From contig JAPKDN010000171.1 of the NCBI GenBank assembly GCA_028822575.1, positions 1-7,038 on the forward strand: 7,038 nt of DNA, written 5' to 3'. Positions within the stretch are counted from its first letter, which is position 1; every line of letters starts with the position of its first letter. This document shows, piece after piece, positions 5,103 through 7,038 of the stretch. The translations under genes were made by a program, and so were the position numbers. The notes beneath the pieces are model-generated. The model worked only from the letters and a program-made list of their open reading frames with translations, did no database searches and was not told the DNA's origin. This DNA is from Alphaproteobacteria bacterium. GTDB taxonomy: Bacteria > Pseudomonadota > Alphaproteobacteria > Thalassobaculales > Thalassobaculaceae.

Positions 5103-6914
5103 ATGGTGAATGACGACAACTGGCGGCCAGCGTCGCCTGACCAAAAAGTCTCGGATTGGCTGGATGCGTTCGAGGCTGCCTTGTCCGTCAAGGATGCTGG
5201 TGCCATCGCCGCGCTCTTCCTCGCCGACGGGATCTGGCGCGATGTCGTCGCGTTAACCTGGCATCTCAAGACGACGGTGGCCGCCGCTGATATCGCCGAA
5301 GCCCTGATCGAGGAGGCGGGCGCCACCAAGCCCACGGGCTTCACGATCGCGCCGGACCGCACACCACCACGTTGGGTGACCCGGGCCGGCGTCGAGACGT
5401 TGGAATCGCTCATCGCCTTCGAGACCACCGCCGGTCGATGCAGCGGTGTTTTGCGCCTCGTCGTTGATCAGGACGCGCCGGGACGGATGCGGGCCTGGAC
5501 GCTGATCACCAATCTGGACGAGCTCAAGGGCTTCGAGGAGCGCACCGGCGAGCGACGCCCATCCGGCGAGAACTATTCGCGCAGCTTTGGCGCCGGTAAC
5601 TGGCTGGACATGCGCGACGCGGTCTCTGGCTATGCGGATCGTGAGCCGACAGTTATCGTGGTCGGCGGGGGACAAGCTGGGCTCGCGGTCGCCGCAAGGC
5701 TTGGTCAACTCGACATTGACACCCTGATCGTCGACCGGCACGAGCGGATCGGTGACAATTGGCGCAAGCGCTATCACTCGCTGACCCTGCATAACGAAGT
5801 CTATGCCAACCACTTCCCCTATATGGACTTCCCGACGACCTGGCCGACCTATGTCCCAAAGGACAAGATCGCCAACTGGTTCGAAGCCTATGCCGACGCG
5901 CTGGAACTAAATTTCTGGACCAGCACCGAACTAGTGAACGGCCGCTATGACGAGCAGGCGAAGTGCTGGACAGTCACGCTTCGGCACGGCGATGGAAGCG
6001 AGCGGATCATGCGTCCCAAGCATCTGGTCTTCGCGACCGGCGCCAACACGCGCCCGTTCATTCCGGACCTGCCGGGTCTGGACGATTTCGCCGGCGAGAT
6101 CAGCCATTCCGAGGGCTACACCACTGGCGGCGCCTGGAAGGGCAAGAAGGCGTTGGTGCTGGGCACTGGCAATAGCGGTCATGATTCCGCCCATGACCTT
6201 TATGAAAGCGGTGCCGAGGTATCGCTGATCCAGCGCGGCTCCAGCGGTATCATCAGCCTCGAATCCGGCCAGTTGTTGTACAGCCTCTATTCCGAGGGGC
6301 CGCCGATCGATGATTGCGATTTGCTGGCGACCGCCACGCCTTATCCGGTGCTTGTGCAAGGGTTTCAGGTCGTCACCAAGGAGATGCAGCGCCGCGATAA
6401 GCGGATCCTGGACGGGCTCCGCGCCAAGGGCTTCAAGATGGATTTCGGCGAGGACGAGACTGGTATCCAGATGAAGTATTTCCGTCGGGGCGGCGGCTAT
6501 TACATCGATGTCGGCTGTTGCGATCTGATCATCGACGGTAAAATCCCGCTGATGCAGTGGGACACTATCGAGCGTTTCGTGCCCGAGGGCGCGCTACTGA
6601 AGGACGGCTCGGTCGTGCCGGCGGACCTGCTGATCCTCGCGACTGGCTATCGCGGCTTGCAGGATCTGGTCCGCGAACTTCTCGGCGATACCGTCGCGGA
6701 GCGGACAGGACCGATCTGGGGCTTTGGCGCGGATGGCGAGATTCGCAACATGTTCCGCCGCACCGGCCAGGAAGGCCTATGGTTCACCGCCGGCAGCTTT
6801 GCGATGAGCCGGATCTATTCCAAGTACCTGGCCTTGCAGATCAAGGCCTGCGAGGAAGAGTTAATGACCTTGGAGGCGCCGGTTGAAACGCCGCTCAAAA
6901 GCCGCGCCGCGTGA
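5103..6914 (+). CDS. FMO-type flavoprotein monooxygenase with N-terminal NTF2/SnoaL-like domain
   Basis: A 603-aa FAD- and NAD(P)H-dependent oxidoreductase of the flavin-containing / Baeyer-Villiger-like monooxygenase group (CzcO-type). Residues about 15-140 form a small alpha+beta domain resembling the NTF2/SnoaL fold (helix with SDWLDAFEAAL, then LFLADGIWRD). The FAD Rossmann motif GGGQAG is at 188-193, with an acidic strand end IVDRHE and the GDNWRKRYHSLTLH segment at 217-230. The FMO fingerprint F-x-G-x-x-x-H-x-x-x-Y is F329 to Y339. The second nucleotide motif GTGNSG (354-359) binds NADPH, and an ATGY motif lies at 513-516. These enzymes oxygenate soft nucleophiles (N, S) or ketones in the cytoplasm; the substrate is unknown here. 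GGAGAG 7 nt before the ATG supports the start. It is divergent from the TRAP gene and 55 nt upstream of another plus-strand gene, so likely the first gene of an operon. Confidence 0.88.
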   Translation: MVNDDNWRPASPDQKVSDWLDAFEAALSVKDAGAIAALFLADGIWRDVVALTWHLKTTVAAADIAEALIEEAGATKPTGFTIAPDRTPPRWVTRAGVETLESLIAFETTAGRCSGVLRLVVDQDAPGRMRAWTLITNLDELKGFEERTGERRPSGENYSRSFGAGNWLDMRDAVSGYADREPTVIVVGGGQAGLAVAARLGQLDIDTLIVDRHERIGDNWRKRYHSLTLHNEVYANHFPYMDFPTTWPTYVPKDKIANWFEAYADALELNFWTSTELVNGRYDEQAKCWTVTLRHGDGSERIMRPKHLVFATGANTRPFIPDLPGLDDFAGEISHSEGYTTGGAWKGKKALVLGTGNSGHDSAHDLYESGAEVSLIQRGSSGIISLESGQLLYSLYSEGPPIDDCDLLATATPYPVLVQGFQVVTKEMQRRDKRILDGLRAKGFKMDFGEDETGIQMKYFRRGGGYYIDVGCCDLIIDGKIPLMQWDTIERFVPEGALLKDGSVVPADLLILATGYRGLQDLVRELLGDTVAERTGPIWGFGADGEIRNMFRRTGQEGLWFTAGSFAMSRIYSKYLALQIKACEEELMTLEAPVETPLKSRAA

Positions 6915-6930
6915 TATGCTGACTAAAACC

Positions 6931-6948
6931 CCGGCCATATAGGGCCGG
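6931..6948 (+). other. Small GC hairpin between the monooxygenase and the next gene
   Basis: CCGGCC (6931-6936) and GGCCGG (6943-6948) form a perfect 6-bp stem with a 6-nt loop, 16 nt after the monooxygenase stop. There is no T run on the plus strand and a ribosome site follows at once, so it more likely separates two cistrons of one transcript, or stabilises an mRNA end, than terminates. Confidence 0.3.
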
Positions 6949-6969
6949 CCTGGTAGGAAAGGATCCGAG

Positions 6970-7038
6970 ATGTTCAATCTGGAAAATTTTGTCGAGGATT
7001 GCCGCGCAGCCGTGAAGGCGGACCCGACGCATCTCGCG
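6970..7038 (+). CDS. Start of a downstream gene, possibly a cupin-fold protein (3'-truncated)
   Basis: Only the first 23 codons are in the window. The ATG at 6970 is preceded by AGGA at 8 nt, after an AGGAAAGGA purine stretch, and the frame stays open to the window edge. The start reads MFNLENFVEDCRAAV, an amphipathic helix. From memory, short N-terminal helices of this type (Leu/Asp-x-F-V-x-D-C-R-A-A) open some small double-stranded-beta-helix (cupin) metalloproteins related to cysteine/mercaptopropionate dioxygenases; 23 residues cannot prove this. Spacing of 55 nt from the monooxygenase suggests one operon. Confidence 0.55.
   Translation, partial: MFNLENFVEDCRAAVKADPTHLA

Overview
The window is GC-rich, densely coded bacterial chromosome. 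It carries a TRAP-type solute-binding protein, a 3-hydroxyisobutyrate-dehydrogenase-family enzyme, a membrane fatty-acid desaturase and an FMO-type flavoprotein. That combination is typical of heterotrophic, often marine or soil, Alphaproteobacteria (Rhodospirillales-like). This placement is an inference from gene content and base composition; no rRNA or other taxonomic marker is present.

Layout, left to right. (1) 1-847, plus strand: the C-terminal two thirds of a class-III PLP aminotransferase of the ArgD (acetylornithine transaminase) type, with an apparent one-base frameshift near 42-46. (2) 848-1422: a GC-rich hairpin just after the aminotransferase, a very short lipoprotein gene on the minus strand (924-1046), then 376 bases without a recognisable gene but with several perfect hairpins. 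(3) 1423-4699, minus strand, in transcription order: a TRAP-transporter periplasmic binding protein (3623-4699), a textbook intrinsic terminator (3575-3607), a beta-hydroxyacid dehydrogenase (2640-3551) and a fatty-acid desaturase (1423-2556). The terminator sits so close to the dehydrogenase start that the downstream genes probably depend on read-through. (4) 4700-5102: a divergent intergenic region with a sharply AT-rich core (about 4741-4990) holding a candidate promoter for the TRAP gene, a palindrome inside that promoter's spacer, and an array of inverted and direct repeats that looks like operator sites. (5) 5103-6914, plus strand: a 603-aa flavoprotein monooxygenase with an N-terminal NTF2/SnoaL-like domain, followed after 55 bases by the first 23 codons of another gene, possibly a cupin protein.

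How they may work together (inference): the binding protein would capture a carboxylate in the periplasm, and the dehydrogenase could oxidise a beta-hydroxyacid derived from it. No TRAP membrane subunits (DctQ/DctM) are in the window, so the permease must lie elsewhere. The divergent monooxygenase and its downstream gene share the control region and may be co-regulated. I see no mobile element, CRISPR array, tRNA or rRNA, and no convincing new multi-gene system. The points most worth checking are the repeat-rich control region, the in-operon terminator, the aminotransferase frameshift and the overlooked small lipoprotein.
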